Part shown: positions 34,319 to 43,726 of the stretch, piece by piece
Numbering within the stretch: position 1 is the stretch's first letter
How the letters are laid out: each line of letters begins with the position of its first letter
NCBI GenBank assembly: GCA_965222015.1
Contig: CBDCTL010000022.1
Span: 496,001 to 560,000, forward strand
DNA length: 64,000 nucleotides
Source: JANQPX01 sp965222015
Lineage (GTDB): Bacteria > Pseudomonadota > Alphaproteobacteria > Geminicoccales > Geminicoccaceae
Direction: 5' to 3'
Notes under the pieces: model-generated
Told to the model about the DNA's origin: nothing
Seen by the model: the letters and a program-made list of their open reading frames with translations, nothing else
Database searches by the model: none
Position numbers and translations under genes: made by a program

Positions 34319-35087
34319 TCGGAGCGGATGCCGAGGCCAAAGCGACGATCGTCAGGAGGCAGGCGATCTCGACGATCTGCTGCAGACCGCCAAGCACATC
34401 GCCGGTGATCCCGCCGAGCTGACGCCAGGCGAGGGTGAGGAAGGCCAAGGCGGCGACGGCGCCGGCGATCAGAACGGCCAATCCTTCGAACGGGGAGAGG
34501 CAGAGGAAAACCATCAGGACGCCGATGCCCAGACCCAGCAGCGCGCGAGAAAACGACGGACGGCCGGCGGCGGCGGCCAGGCCTTCCGCCCGGGCCTGCG
34601 GCAGGAGCGTCATGGCCATCGGCATCGCCGCGCGGGACAGAACCGCGGCAGCGACAAGGCCCGCCGCCACCATTCCCGGGCCAGCGAGATGGGCGATCGC
34701 CGCCACACGCAAAGCGAGACCGAACATCAGCCCGATGGCGCCATAGCTGCCGAGTCTGGAATCGCGCATGATCTCCAGTTTTCGCTCGCGCGTAGGGGCG
34801 CCCCCGAAACCGTCGCAGACGTCGGCAAGACCGTCCTCGTGCAGCGCGCCGGTGATCAGCATCTGAACGGCGACGGCGAGGAGCGCGGCGATCACGGGCG
34901 GCAGACCGACGAAGATCGCGGCGGCGTAGGCGAGACCGGCGGTCAGTCCGACGAGCAGGCCGACCAGCGGGAACACAGGCACGCTGTCCCGCAGATCCGC
35001 CATGGTCCAATCTTTTCGCAGCCCGGGCGGAATTGGCAGGCGGGTCAGAAACTGGGCGGCGATCAGAAAGCTGTCGAGGAACGCCAT
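34311..35087 (-). CDS. cobS: Adenosylcobinamide-GDP ribazoletransferase
   Basis: A 258-residue inner-membrane protein (CobS/CobV family) with about six hydrophobic segments. The start SFLIAAQFLTRLPIP is typical, and the ALHEDGLADVCDGFGG segment carries the conserved acidic residues. It joins alpha-ribazole (phosphate) to adenosyl-GDP-cobinamide in the last steps of cobalamin synthesis. It is separated from cobB by 12 bp in a two-gene minus-strand unit. This is not the CobS subunit of cobaltochelatase, which shares the name. Confidence 0.9.
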   Translation of the reverse strand: MAFLDSFLIAAQFLTRLPIPPGLRKDWTMADLRDSVPVFPLVGLLVGLTAGLAYAAAIFVGLPPVIAALLAVAVQMLITGALHEDGLADVCDGFGGAPTRERKLEIMRDSRLGSYGAIGLMFGLALRVAAIAHLAGPGMVAAGLVAAAVLSRAAMPMAMTLLPQARAEGLAAAAGRPSFSRALLGLGIGVLMVFLCLSPFEGLAVLIAGAVAALAFLTLAWRQLGGITGDVLGGLQQIVEIACLLTIVALASASAPIT

Positions 35088-35099
35088 CGACCGGCGCCG

Positions 35100-36494
35100 T
35101 CAGTCCCGAATCACGCGAAGCGGACCCGACGTCCGAAAATCCCCGTCCGACGGCTCGGTCACCCGGTCGATCAGATGCATGAACGACCCCGCGACGCTGC
35201 CCGAAACCAACCCCTGCTCCCCCTTGTCCCTGCCCCGTGCATCCCTGGCGCCGAACAGCGGCCGGGCTCTTTCCAGGTCGACGTTCTCGACGTTCGAGAC
35301 GCTCTCGACGTTCGAGTAGTGGAACTCGTGGCCGCGGAAGGTGGTGCCGGCGGGGCCGAGCGGACAGGGCTGGTGAAGCGTCAGGCTTCGATAGCCGAGA
35401 TGGCGTTTCGGCTTTTCGAAGCTGGTCGCGATCGGCAGCAGTCCCGCCATGGCGTGGCTCTCGCCGTTTCCGTCGACCAGTCTTTCACCCAGCACCATGT
35501 AGCCGCCGCATTCGCCATAGATGAAAGCGCTTCGGCTTGCGGCCCGCCGGAGGCCGTCCAGGAATCCAGTGCTGGCGGCAAGCGTTCCCGCATGCAGCTC
35601 GGGGTAGCCGCCCGGCAAATAGACCGCATCCGCATCCTCGGGCGGCGCCTCGTCCGCGAGGGGTGAGAAGGTGGTGACCTCGGCGCCCGCCTGCCGCCAG
35701 CCTTCCAGCACGGCCGGATAGGCGAAGGCGAAGGCGAGATCTCCCGCCACCGCGATGCGCTGGCCGAGCGGGCGAAGCGGGCAGGGCGGCGGGCCGTAGA
35801 GGCCGAGACCGAAGGGACGGGCGAGATGCTGGAACTGCTCGAGGTCCAGATGGGCGGCGACGATGGCCGCCGCCTCGTCCAGAAATGTCTCGAGCGACGG
35901 TTTCTCGTCGGCCTGAACCAGCCCCAGATGGCGGGACGGCATATCGAGACGCGCGTCGGTCGGCAGGCAGCCGATGACGGGCTGCGCGAAGTGGTCGTTG
36001 CAGGCGCGCTTCAGAAGGTCGGCGTGGATCTCGCTGGCGACGCGGTTGAAGACGATCCCGGCGACGTCCACGTCCTCCCGGTGCCGGATGAAGCCTTCGA
36101 CCAGGGCGGCGGCCGAGGCGCCCATGCGGCCGGCATCCACCACCAGGATGACGGGCAGATCGAACAGGCTCGCGAGATCCGCGGTCGAGCCCTGGCCGAT
36201 CAGGGCGCCGTCGAAAAGACCCATGACGCCTTCGCCGATCACCAGGTCGACGTCCTTCGCGACCGCGTCGCCGAGGCCGGACAGCGTCTCGATGCGCATC
36301 GCCCAGCTGTCGAGATTGGGACAGGCGAGGCCGGAGGCGCGGGCGTGGAACACCGGATCGATATAGTCGGGACCGACCTTGAAGGATCCGACCTCGAGCC
36401 CACGGCCGCGAAGGGCGCGCAGCAGGGCGAGCGTGACCGTGGTCTTGCCGCTTCCCGAGCCCGGTGCAGCAATGATGACGCCTGGTGCGCTCAT
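35100..36494 (-). CDS. cobB: Cobyrinate a,c-diamide synthase
   Basis: A 464-residue glutamine-dependent amidase. The N-terminal ATP-binding part has the P-loop-like APGSGSGKTTVTLALL (residues 10-25). The C-terminal class I glutamine amidotransferase part has YGECGGYMVLGE with the catalytic cysteine, and ends with the expected HYSN segment. It amidates the a and c side chains of hydrogenobyrinic or cobyrinic acid. It begins opposite cbiD, with a 157-bp divergent gap. Confidence 0.92.
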   Translation of the reverse strand: MSAPGVIIAAPGSGSGKTTVTLALLRALRGRGLEVGSFKVGPDYIDPVFHARASGLACPNLDSWAMRIETLSGLGDAVAKDVDLVIGEGVMGLFDGALIGQGSTADLASLFDLPVILVVDAGRMGASAAALVEGFIRHREDVDVAGIVFNRVASEIHADLLKRACNDHFAQPVIGCLPTDARLDMPSRHLGLVQADEKPSLETFLDEAAAIVAAHLDLEQFQHLARPFGLGLYGPPPCPLRPLGQRIAVAGDLAFAFAYPAVLEGWRQAGAEVTTFSPLADEAPPEDADAVYLPGGYPELHAGTLAASTGFLDGLRRAASRSAFIYGECGGYMVLGERLVDGNGESHAMAGLLPIATSFEKPKRHLGYRSLTLHQPCPLGPAGTTFRGHEFHYSNVESVSNVENVDLERARPLFGARDARGRDKGEQGLVSGSVAGSFMHLIDRVTEPSDGDFRTSGPLRVIRD

Positions 36495-36651
36495 CGAGCC
36501 TTGCCGTATTCGCGGATTTCTCTAAAAATCGCTGCTTCCATCACGCTTCGTCGTCTCGCGCTCGGATCGGGTCGGGTTCGAATATGGATCGACGGGGCAG
36601 GACCGGCTTTTCCTTCGTGACGATCGGCCGGTTCGGGGTCAAACTAGCGGT

Positions 36652-37773
36652 ATGGGCATGACGCGCAATCCCCAAGATGATCTTCTTCCGGACGGACGGC
36701 CGAAGCAGGCGCTGAGACGGGGCTGGACCACCGGCGCCTGCGCCGCGGCCGCCGCCAAGGCCGCCTATATCGGGCTCTTGACCCATCGTTTTCCGGATCC
36801 CGTGCAGATCACGCTGCCCAAGGGCGAGCGGCCGAGCTTCGATCTCGTGGAAACGAGACGCTGCGATCGCGGCGCTCTGGCCGCGATCGAAAAGGACGCA
36901 GGCGACGATCCGGACGTCACCCACGGCGCGATCGTGCGGACCAGGGTGTGCCGGGCGGAGCCTGGCAGCGGCGTGATCTTCATCGCGGGCGAAGGCGTCG
37001 GCGTGGTGACGCAGCCGGGCCTGCCGGTTGCGGTCGGCGAGCCGGCGATCAATCCCGGTCCGCGTCAGCTGATCCGGGAGCTGATCCGGGAGGTGGCGCG
37101 CGACCATGGCGACGGCGGCGACGTCGAGATCACCATCTCCATCCCGGGCGGCGAGATTCTCGCCAAGCGCACGGCGAACGAGCGGCTCGGCATCGTCGGC
37201 GGCCTTTCGATCCTCGGCACCACCGGCATCGTCATTCCCTATTCCTGCTCCGCCTGGATCGCCTCGATCCACCGTGGCATCGACGTCGCCCGCGCCGCCG
37301 GCCGCGAGCATGTCGCCGCGGCCACCGGCTCGACCTCGGAACGCGCGGTCAAGGCGTTTTACGATCTGCCGGACCAGGCGCTGATCGAAATGGGCGACTT
37401 CGTCGGCGGCACGCTCAAATATCTTCGAACCCATCCCATCCCGCAGGTGACCATCGCCGGCGGCTTCGCGAAGATCAGCAAGCTCGCAAGCGGCCATCTC
37501 AACCTGCATTCCAAGCGCTCCGAGGTGGACCTCGACGCTCTCGCCCGTCTCCTGGCCGGACGCGGTGCCTCCGGCGAACTCCTTGACGAGGTCAGGTCCG
37601 CAAGGGTTGCGAGCCGCGTGCTCGAACTCGCCGACGCCGCCTCCCTGCCGCTCGCCGACGACGTCGCCGAAAACGCCCGCGCCTTCGCGATGGAGCGGGT
37701 GGACGGCAAGGTCGACATCGAGGTCATGATCTTCGACCGGCAGGGCCAGCTCGCCGGGCGGGCGGGCGGCTGA
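36652..37773 (+). CDS. cbiD: Cobalt-precorrin-5B C1-methyltransferase
   Basis: A 373-residue CbiD protein. LRRGWTTGACAAAAAKAAY near the N-terminus is diagnostic, with PGGEILAKRTANERLGIVGG and an HSKRSEVDL block later. CbiD does C1 methylation in the anaerobic pathway. In genomes using late cobalt insertion it can stand in for CobF. CobF is not seen here, while CobN is, so CbiD probably acts on a metal-free intermediate. It is followed by cobK after 10 bp. Confidence 0.92.
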   Translation: MGMTRNPQDDLLPDGRPKQALRRGWTTGACAAAAAKAAYIGLLTHRFPDPVQITLPKGERPSFDLVETRRCDRGALAAIEKDAGDDPDVTHGAIVRTRVCRAEPGSGVIFIAGEGVGVVTQPGLPVAVGEPAINPGPRQLIRELIREVARDHGDGGDVEITISIPGGEILAKRTANERLGIVGGLSILGTTGIVIPYSCSAWIASIHRGIDVARAAGREHVAAATGSTSERAVKAFYDLPDQALIEMGDFVGGTLKYLRTHPIPQVTIAGGFAKISKLASGHLNLHSKRSEVDLDALARLLAGRGASGELLDEVRSARVASRVLELADAASLPLADDVAENARAFAMERVDGKVDIEVMIFDRQGQLAGRAGG

Positions 37774-37783
37774 AGCGACGCCC

Positions 37784-38539
37784 TTGGCCCGGTCCCAGGC
37801 GGTCGTCCTGATTCTCGGCGGCACCGCCGAGGCGGCGGCGCTGGCGGGTGCCCTCGATCGACGATCCGATCTTTTTCGTGTGATCACCTCGCTCGCCGGC
37901 CGCACGCGCCACCCGGAACGATTGCAGGGAGAGATGCGGATCGGCGGCTTCGGCGGCGCAGACGGGCTCGAACGCTACCTTCGCGATGAGGCGATCGACG
38001 CCCTGATCGACGCAACGCACCCCTTCGCCGCCGGAATGAGCGACAACGCCGCGCGCGCCGCGACCCGGGCCGGCGTTCCGAGGCTACGCCTGATCCGTCC
38101 GGCCTGGGAGAAGCGTGCGGGCGACTGCTGGGCCGAGGTGGACGACGCCGGGGCGGCGGCGGCGGCGCTGCCCGGTCTTGCAAAGCGCGTGTTTCTGACG
38201 ACCGGCCACAAGGATCTCGGCGCTTTCGCCGGCCTCGACGATCTCCAGTTCCTGATCCGTACCATCGAGCCGGTGACGGGCCCGCGGCCGGGTCAGGCGG
38301 TGTTCCTGACCGAACGCGGCCCCTTCGACGAGGAAAGCGAGACCGCTCTCTTGCGAAAACACCGGATCGACACCCTGGTCACCAAGGCGAGCGGCGGCGA
38401 GGCCACCTACGCCAAGATCGCCGCCGCCCGTAGGCTCAACGTCCCGGTCGTCATGATCCGCCGCCCCCCGCCGCCGCCCGGCCCCATCGTCCAGACCACG
38501 GACGACGCCCAAGCCTGGCTCAGGCAAGTCACCGCCTAG
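37784..38539 (+). CDS. cobK: Precorrin-6A reductase
   Basis: A 251-residue CobK/CbiJ protein. VVLILGGTAEAAALAGAL gives the nucleotide-binding loop, and IDATHPFAAGMSDNAARAA is a family hallmark, as is VFLTTGHKDLGAF. It reduces a double bond of precorrin-6A with NADPH. The only in-frame start in the right place is a TTG at 37784, 10 bp after the cbiD stop. It converges on cobM with a 4-bp overlap. Confidence 0.9.
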   Translation: MARSQAVVLILGGTAEAAALAGALDRRSDLFRVITSLAGRTRHPERLQGEMRIGGFGGADGLERYLRDEAIDALIDATHPFAAGMSDNAARAATRAGVPRLRLIRPAWEKRAGDCWAEVDDAGAAAAALPGLAKRVFLTTGHKDLGAFAGLDDLQFLIRTIEPVTGPRPGQAVFLTERGPFDEESETALLRKHRIDTLVTKASGGEATYAKIAAARRLNVPVVMIRRPPPPPGPIVQTTDDAQAWLRQVTA

Positions 38540-39306
38540 GCCCGCGGCCTAAGGATGTGGTGGTGGTCGGGGGCGTAGAGGCGGCTGTCGGTGAAGTCGT
38601 CCTCGGCGAGGGCTCGGCCGACCAGGATGAGGGCGGTGCGGGTGAAGCGCTTCGGCTTGACCAGCGAGACGATGGTGTCGAGGGTGCCGCGCAGGATTTC
38701 CTGATCCGGCCAGGTGACGCGATAGCCGACCGCGACCGGACAGTCCGGCCCGTAGACCGGCGTGAGCTTTCGCACGACGGGCACCAGATTGTTGATCGAG
38801 AGATGGATCGCGAGGGTGGCGCCGGTACGGGCGAAATTTTCCAGCGTCTCGCCTTCGGGCATGGCGGAGGCGCGCACGGCGGTTCGGGTGAGCACGACGG
38901 ACTGGGCGACGTCCGGCAGCGTCAGCTCCTGGCCGAGCTCGGCCGCGGCCGCAGCGAAGGCGGGCACGCCAGGCGTGACGTCATAGGCGATGCCGAGCGC
39001 CTTGAGGCGGCGGATCTGCTCGCCGATCGCGCCATAGATCGAGGGATCGCCCGAATGCACGCGGGCAACGTCCAGTCCCTTCGCATGGGCGTCCTCGATC
39101 AGTGCCAGGATCGCCTCCAGATCGAGTGGTGCGGTGTCGGTGATCTCCGGCGCGCGTCCCGAATCCAGCCCCGCCTCGGCGATCACCGCTTCCGGCACCA
39201 GGGATCCGGCATAGAGCACGACGGGACAGTGGCGGATCAGGCGAAGGCCCCGGACGGTGATGAGGTCCGGCGCACCGGGTCCGGCGCCGATGAAATGGAC
39301 GGTCAT
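38536..39306 (-). CDS. cobM: Precorrin-4 C11-methyltransferase
   Basis: A 256-residue tetrapyrrole methylase. VHFIGAGPGAPDLITVRG is the SAM-binding start, and GDPSIYGAIGEQ and DVTPGVPAFAAAAAELG are typical of CobM/CbiF. It starts at the ATG at 39306, overlapping the stop of the cbiG-cobJ gene (ATGA). An upstream GTG would add three residues. It is the last gene of the minus-strand run from cbiX. Confidence 0.92.
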   Translation of the reverse strand: MTVHFIGAGPGAPDLITVRGLRLIRHCPVVLYAGSLVPEAVIAEAGLDSGRAPEITDTAPLDLEAILALIEDAHAKGLDVARVHSGDPSIYGAIGEQIRRLKALGIAYDVTPGVPAFAAAAAELGQELTLPDVAQSVVLTRTAVRASAMPEGETLENFARTGATLAIHLSINNLVPVVRKLTPVYGPDCPVAVGYRVTWPDQEILRGTLDTIVSLVKPKRFTRTALILVGRALAEDDFTDSRLYAPDHHHILRPRA

Positions 39307-41138
39307 GCCGAGCACCTCTCGGCGTCGTCATCCTCGTCGAGATAGCCGCGTGGCGTGTAGACGAAGGGGCGCCCATGCAGGCGCGGTGCGATGCTCGTGC
39401 GCGAAGAACCGACGATCAGTATGGTCATCATGTCGACGCTGTCCTGATCCAGCGCGTCCAGCGTCACCACCTCGACCTGCTCGCCATCGCGCCCGAGATT
39501 TTTTGCGATGATCACCGGGGTCGAGGTCGGCCTCGCCGCTTCGAGAATCGCGATCGCGCGGGCGAGGCCCTGGCGGCGGCGGAGCGAGGCCGGGTTGTAG
39601 AGCGCGATCACGAAATCGCCTGCGGCCGCGGCCTCCAGCCGGCGTTCGATGACAGGCCAGGGGGTCAGGAGGTCGGAGAGCGAGATCGCGCAGAAATCGT
39701 GGCCGAGCGGTGCGCCCGCACGCGCCGCCGCCGCCTGCAGCGCCGAAATGCCGGGCGTCACGCTCACCTCGATCCGCTGCCAGGCGGGATCCTCGCCGCG
39801 ATCGAGAAGCTCGAACAGAAGGGCGGCCATGGCGTAGATGCCGGCGTCGCCGGAGCTGATCAGCGCCACGTTCTCGCCGTCCGCCGCGAAGTCCAGGGCA
39901 GCCCGCGCGCGCGTCTCCTCCTCGCCGAGCGCGTAGCCGTCGAGGGTGACGTGGTCGGGCGCATCCAGAAGGTCGAGATAGCCCTGATAGCCGACCCAGC
40001 GATCGGCCGCCGCGAGCAACCGGTCCGCCTCCGGGCTCCGCCAGCCATCGGTGCCGGGGCCGATGCCGACGATCGAAAGCCGTCCCTGCGGCCGGCCGAT
40101 GCGCTTGGCGTCGATCACGTCGGGTGCTCGCGCGATTGCGAGCGTCGCACGCGCCGACTTGGTCTTTTCGACGATCAGTGCGCCCGCCTCGCCGACCGCC
40201 GCCAGCGCCGCCCCTTCGGCGACGCCGTGACAGCCGGTCTCGGCGAACACCAGGTCGGAGGGGTTGGCGAGCCGCGAGCGCTCCCGCTTGAGCGTTTCGG
40301 CGTCGAAGAACCGCGCGGACACGTCCAGGTGATCGGCGAGCGCATGCACTGCCGGCTCCGCCGCCTTCAGCGCGATCGAGACGACCGCGGCGATCGAGGC
40401 TTTGGCGAGGCCCTGGCTTTCGATCGTGCGTTCGGCAAGCTCGATCAGCTCGGCGGCGTCGGCTCCTCGCTCGCAGCCGACGCCGAGGGCCAGCGTCGCA
40501 GGATGGTAGACGAGGGCGTCGTCCGCGAGCGTGACCTGCCGGTCGGTGACCCGTATCCGATGCGCGCCATCCGGACCGCAACGCTCCTTCAGTCCGCCCA
40601 GCCAGCGCGCATCGCCCGCTTCGACGTCGATACGCACCTGGTCGCCGGCGAGCAGGGCTGCGGTGACCGGCTTCACCGCGGCGGTGTCGGCAAGCGTCCA
40701 GCCGGGCGGCGGCTGATCGAGGGCGAGGCCGAGGCGAATGTCGCCGGCTGTGGTGATCGAAGGGCGCGTGCCGAGAACCTCGCCGATCCGTCCGGCGAGG
40801 TCGTTGGCGCCGTGGTGGCCGCCGAGCAGCGGCACGACGGCGCTGCCGTCCTCGGCGATCGCGAGCACCGGCGGCTCGTCCCGCTTGTCGGCGAGAACAG
40901 GCGCCAGCAGGCGAATCGGGATGGCCGCGGCGGCGAGCACGAGGAGAGGATGTTTCGCGCGATGGAGAGCTCGGAGATGCGCGCCCAGGTCGTCGAACTG
41001 CCGATCGGCCTCGTCCAGGCGACCGCTCGGGCCGTGGATCTCGGCATCCGCCAGGACAGCCTGGATCCGGCGCGCGAGCGCAAAACCGCCCGGGCCCAGG
41101 ACGACGATCGCCGGTGTGCGAAATGTCCCCTCGCTCAA
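39303..41138 (-). CDS. cbiG-cobJ: CbiG-CobJ fusion (precorrin-5A hydrolase-like and precorrin-3B C17-methyltransferase)
   Basis: A 611-residue fusion. Residues about 1-345 match CbiG, with the central LLGGHHGANDLAGRIGEVLG block and the C-terminal ALGVGCERGADAAELIEL block (also found in CobE). Residues about 350-600 are a CobJ/CbiH methylase starting GRLSIVGIGPGTDGWRSPEA and containing GDAGIYAMAALLFE. It couples C17 methylation and ring contraction to removal of the two-carbon fragment. The start at 41138 overlaps the cobI stop by 4 bp. Such fusions are known in other genomes. Confidence 0.9.
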   Translation of the reverse strand: MSEGTFRTPAIVVLGPGGFALARRIQAVLADAEIHGPSGRLDEADRQFDDLGAHLRALHRAKHPLLVLAAAAIPIRLLAPVLADKRDEPPVLAIAEDGSAVVPLLGGHHGANDLAGRIGEVLGTRPSITTAGDIRLGLALDQPPPGWTLADTAAVKPVTAALLAGDQVRIDVEAGDARWLGGLKERCGPDGAHRIRVTDRQVTLADDALVYHPATLALGVGCERGADAAELIELAERTIESQGLAKASIAAVVSIALKAAEPAVHALADHLDVSARFFDAETLKRERSRLANPSDLVFAETGCHGVAEGAALAAVGEAGALIVEKTKSARATLAIARAPDVIDAKRIGRPQGRLSIVGIGPGTDGWRSPEADRLLAAADRWVGYQGYLDLLDAPDHVTLDGYALGEEETRARAALDFAADGENVALISSGDAGIYAMAALLFELLDRGEDPAWQRIEVSVTPGISALQAAAARAGAPLGHDFCAISLSDLLTPWPVIERRLEAAAAGDFVIALYNPASLRRRQGLARAIAILEAARPTSTPVIIAKNLGRDGEQVEVVTLDALDQDSVDMMTILIVGSSRTSIAPRLHGRPFVYTPRGYLDEDDDAERCSA

Positions 41139-41830
41139 GGCCGTCTCGCCACGAGGATCAGGGAGAAATAGGGCGCGTCCGCCTGATCGAGCTCGGCCAG
41201 CGGGACGACCTTCTGATCGGCGGCGCTGGCACGCTCGACATAGATCGCCCGATCCACGAGGTCGAGCTGATCGAGCACCGCGCGCACCTTTTCAAGATGG
41301 CGCCCGAGCTTCAGGATCACCGTTGCATCTGCCGCGCGCAGCCTTGTGGCGAGTTCGTCCTCGGCCATGGTCGCCGGCAGAACGGCGAAGTTCTCGGCGC
41401 CGAAGACGAGCGGCTGCAGCGAGGCCGCGGCCGCCGCCATCACCGAGGACACGCCCGGCACCACCTCCAGCGGATACTGCGGATGCAGGCGCAGGAGAAG
41501 GTGGCCGAACGAGCCGTAGAACAGCGGGTCGCCCTCGCACAGCATGGCCACGTCCCGGCCCATTTCCAGCTCGGCGCTGATCCGCGACGCGCCCTCGTCA
41601 TAGGCGGACTGCGCAATTTCCGGCGAAGGGTGCATGGGCAGGATGAGCTTGATCTCCCGCGCGGCCGCCGCGATGTGCTCGGCGACGATCTGGCGCGCGA
41701 GGCTCGGGCGGCCATTCGCGGAAATATAGGCGACCACCGGCGACGAGCGGATCGCCTTCACCGCCTTGACCGTGATCAGTTCGGGATCCCCCGGACCGAC
41801 GCCGACGCCGATCAGCCGACCGGTGATCAT
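41135..41830 (-). CDS. cobI: Precorrin-2 C20-methyltransferase
   Basis: A 231-residue SAM-dependent methylase. GRLIGVGVGPGDPELITVKA opens the fold, and LCEGDPLFYGSFGHLL and PGVSSVMAAAA are typical of CobI/CbiL. I take the ATG at 41830, in an ATGA overlap with the cobL stop; the open frame extends further upstream but without need. It supplies precorrin-3A for the downstream enzymes. Confidence 0.92.
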   Translation of the reverse strand: MITGRLIGVGVGPGDPELITVKAVKAIRSSPVVAYISANGRPSLARQIVAEHIAAAAREIKLILPMHPSPEIAQSAYDEGASRISAELEMGRDVAMLCEGDPLFYGSFGHLLLRLHPQYPLEVVPGVSSVMAAAAASLQPLVFGAENFAVLPATMAEDELATRLRAADATVILKLGRHLEKVRAVLDQLDLVDRAIYVERASAADQKVVPLAELDQADAPYFSLILVARRP

Positions 41831-43062
41831 GGTTTGACTCCCGCATATTGGGTGACCGGCATCGCCGGCCGCCATCCCTGAAAGGGACCGACGCTTTCGG
41901 CTCGGCTGATCGCGAGCCGAACGAGATCGCCGCCTTCGGCCGCCTGCCAGTCCAGCAGCCGGCGCTCGCCTTCGAGGGTGACGACATTGGCGACCAGGCG
42001 GCCGCCGGAGGGCAGGCGGGCCCAGGCCTTTTCGATCATGCCGGGCGAGGTGATCCCGCCGCCGATGAAGATGGCGTCCGGCGTCTCCAGGCGATCGAAG
42101 CAGGCCGGGGCGTCGGCCTCGATGATCTCGAGTTCGGGGGTTCCAAGGCGCTCGGCGTTGGAAGCGGCGCGAAGCGCTCTCGCCTCATCCCGCTCGATCG
42201 CGACGGCGCGACCCTGCCGCACTGCGCGCAGCCATTCGATCGCGATCGCACCACTGCCGGCGCCGACGTCCCAGAGCCGCTGGCCGGAAAACGGCATCAG
42301 CCGCGCGAGCGTGATCGCCCTGATCTCCCGCCTGGTCAGCATGCCGTCGCTTTCGAAGGCGTCGTCTGCAAGCCCTGGCGTTCGCGGGTGGACGACAGCT
42401 TCAGGCCCGGGCCGGCACTCGATCGCCACGGTGTTCAGCGACGCGATGTCGCCGGCCGTCCAGCGATCAGCGCTCGCCTCGATCCTGCGTTCCATGTCAC
42501 CGCCCAGATGCTCGAACACGGTGATCCGGCTCGGGCCGAAGCCCATCTCCACCAGCATGGTCGCAATCATGTGCGGTGTCTCGCCGTCCCGCGTCAGCAC
42601 GATCAGCCGGGCGCCGGGCTGGATATATCGTCGAAGCGTCGACGGCTTCGCCCCGTGCAGGCTCGGCGTCTCCACGTCCTGAAGGGCCCAGCCGAGGCGC
42701 GCGGCCGCCAGGCTGAAGGCGGAGGGCGACGGATGGATCTCCATCTCACCGGCCGCGAACCGCCTCGCGAGCGTCGCCCCGATGCCGAAAAACATCGGAT
42801 CGCCGCTCGCCAGCACCACCACCCGCCGGCCGCGCCAGCCTTCGATGTCGTCCAGACTTCGCTCCAGCGGCTGGCTCCAGACATGCCGCTCGCCCCCCCG
42901 GTCCGGAAGCCTGGCGAGATGACGCTCGCCGCCGATCACGACGTCGGCGCCATCGACGACCTCCCGCGCCCGCGCACCCAGCGACTCCAGCCCGTCATCC
43001 CCAATCCCCACCACCGACAACCAAACCGGCGCGGCCGGTTCGTCGACTTGCCTCTGGCTCAT
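41827..43062 (-). CDS. cobL: Precorrin-6Y C5,15-methyltransferase (decarboxylating)
   Basis: A 411-residue bifunctional protein. The N-terminal CbiE-like methylase (about residues 12-210) has VVGIGDDGLESL, ASGDPMFFGIGATLA and FSLAAARLGW. The C-terminal CbiT-like part (about 235-400) has LWDVGAGSGAIAIEWL and FIGGGITSPGMI. It methylates C5 and C15 and decarboxylates the C12 acetate. Its stop and start overlap cobI and cobH by 4 bp each. The codons for residues 6-13 lie in a hairpin resembling the dispersed repeat described under findings. Confidence 0.92.
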   Translation of the reverse strand: MSQRQVDEPAAPVWLSVVGIGDDGLESLGARAREVVDGADVVIGGERHLARLPDRGGERHVWSQPLERSLDDIEGWRGRRVVVLASGDPMFFGIGATLARRFAAGEMEIHPSPSAFSLAAARLGWALQDVETPSLHGAKPSTLRRYIQPGARLIVLTRDGETPHMIATMLVEMGFGPSRITVFEHLGGDMERRIEASADRWTAGDIASLNTVAIECRPGPEAVVHPRTPGLADDAFESDGMLTRREIRAITLARLMPFSGQRLWDVGAGSGAIAIEWLRAVRQGRAVAIERDEARALRAASNAERLGTPELEIIEADAPACFDRLETPDAIFIGGGITSPGMIEKAWARLPSGGRLVANVVTLEGERRLLDWQAAEGGDLVRLAISRAESVGPFQGWRPAMPVTQYAGVKP

Positions 43063-43721
43063 TTCGGGGCTCCCGTCTTAGCCTGATCGACGGTGCCGAG
43101 GGCGTTGACGGCGGCCGCGGCCATGGCGCTGCCGCCGCGTCGGCCGCGAAGGGCGATATACGGGACCGAATTGGAGCCGATAAGGGCTTCCTTGCTTTCG
43201 ATGGCGCCGACGAAACCGACGGGGAAGCCGAGCACCAGGGCCGGCGGCGAAGCACCATCCTCCAGCAGTTCGAGCAGGCGAAAAAGGGCGGTCGGCGCGT
43301 TGCCGATCGCGACCACGGCGCCCGCCAGATGCGGCCGCCAGAGATCCACGGCCGCGGCGGAGCGCGTGGTTCCCTGCTCAGCCGCGAGGTCAGGCGTGGC
43401 TTTGTCGTTCAGCGTGCAGATTACAGCGTTGTCGGCCGGCAGGCGCTTTTTGATGATCCCGGCGGCGACCATGGTCGCGTCCGCCAGGATCGGCGCGCCA
43501 GCGGCGAGCGCAGCCCTTCCGGCCTCGGCAGCACCTTGGCTGCAGGCGAGATCGTCCAGAATGTCCGCCATGCCCGAAGCGTGGATCAGGCGAAGGGCGA
43601 CCGGCTGCAGCGCCGCCGGCAGCTCATCGATCGCCGTCTCCTTTCGGATCGCCGCGAAGGACGCCTCGTAGATCGCCGCCGGATCTTTCAGATAGTCGAT
43701 CCTCGAAGACAGCCCATCCAT
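43059..43721 (-). CDS. cobH: Precorrin-8X methylmutase
   Basis: A 220-residue CobH/CbiC protein. RLIHASGMADILDDL contains the catalytic histidine, and the DATMVAAGI, NAPTALFRLLELLEDG and GFPVGFVGAIESKEAL blocks are family hallmarks. It moves the C11 methyl group to C12 to give hydrogenobyrinic acid. It follows cbiX by 5 bp and overlaps cobL by 4 bp. Confidence 0.93.
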   Translation of the reverse strand: MDGLSSRIDYLKDPAAIYEASFAAIRKETAIDELPAALQPVALRLIHASGMADILDDLACSQGAAEAGRAALAAGAPILADATMVAAGIIKKRLPADNAVICTLNDKATPDLAAEQGTTRSAAAVDLWRPHLAGAVVAIGNAPTALFRLLELLEDGASPPALVLGFPVGFVGAIESKEALIGSNSVPYIALRGRRGGSAMAAAAVNALGTVDQAKTGAPK

Positions 43722-43726
43722 GGCGT

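Noticed and set aside
36541..37905. A 454-residue minus-strand frame antisense to cbiD
   Set aside because: It is the complement of a gene with clear CbiD motifs. The translation is a His/Asp/Ala/Arg-rich shadow without family features.
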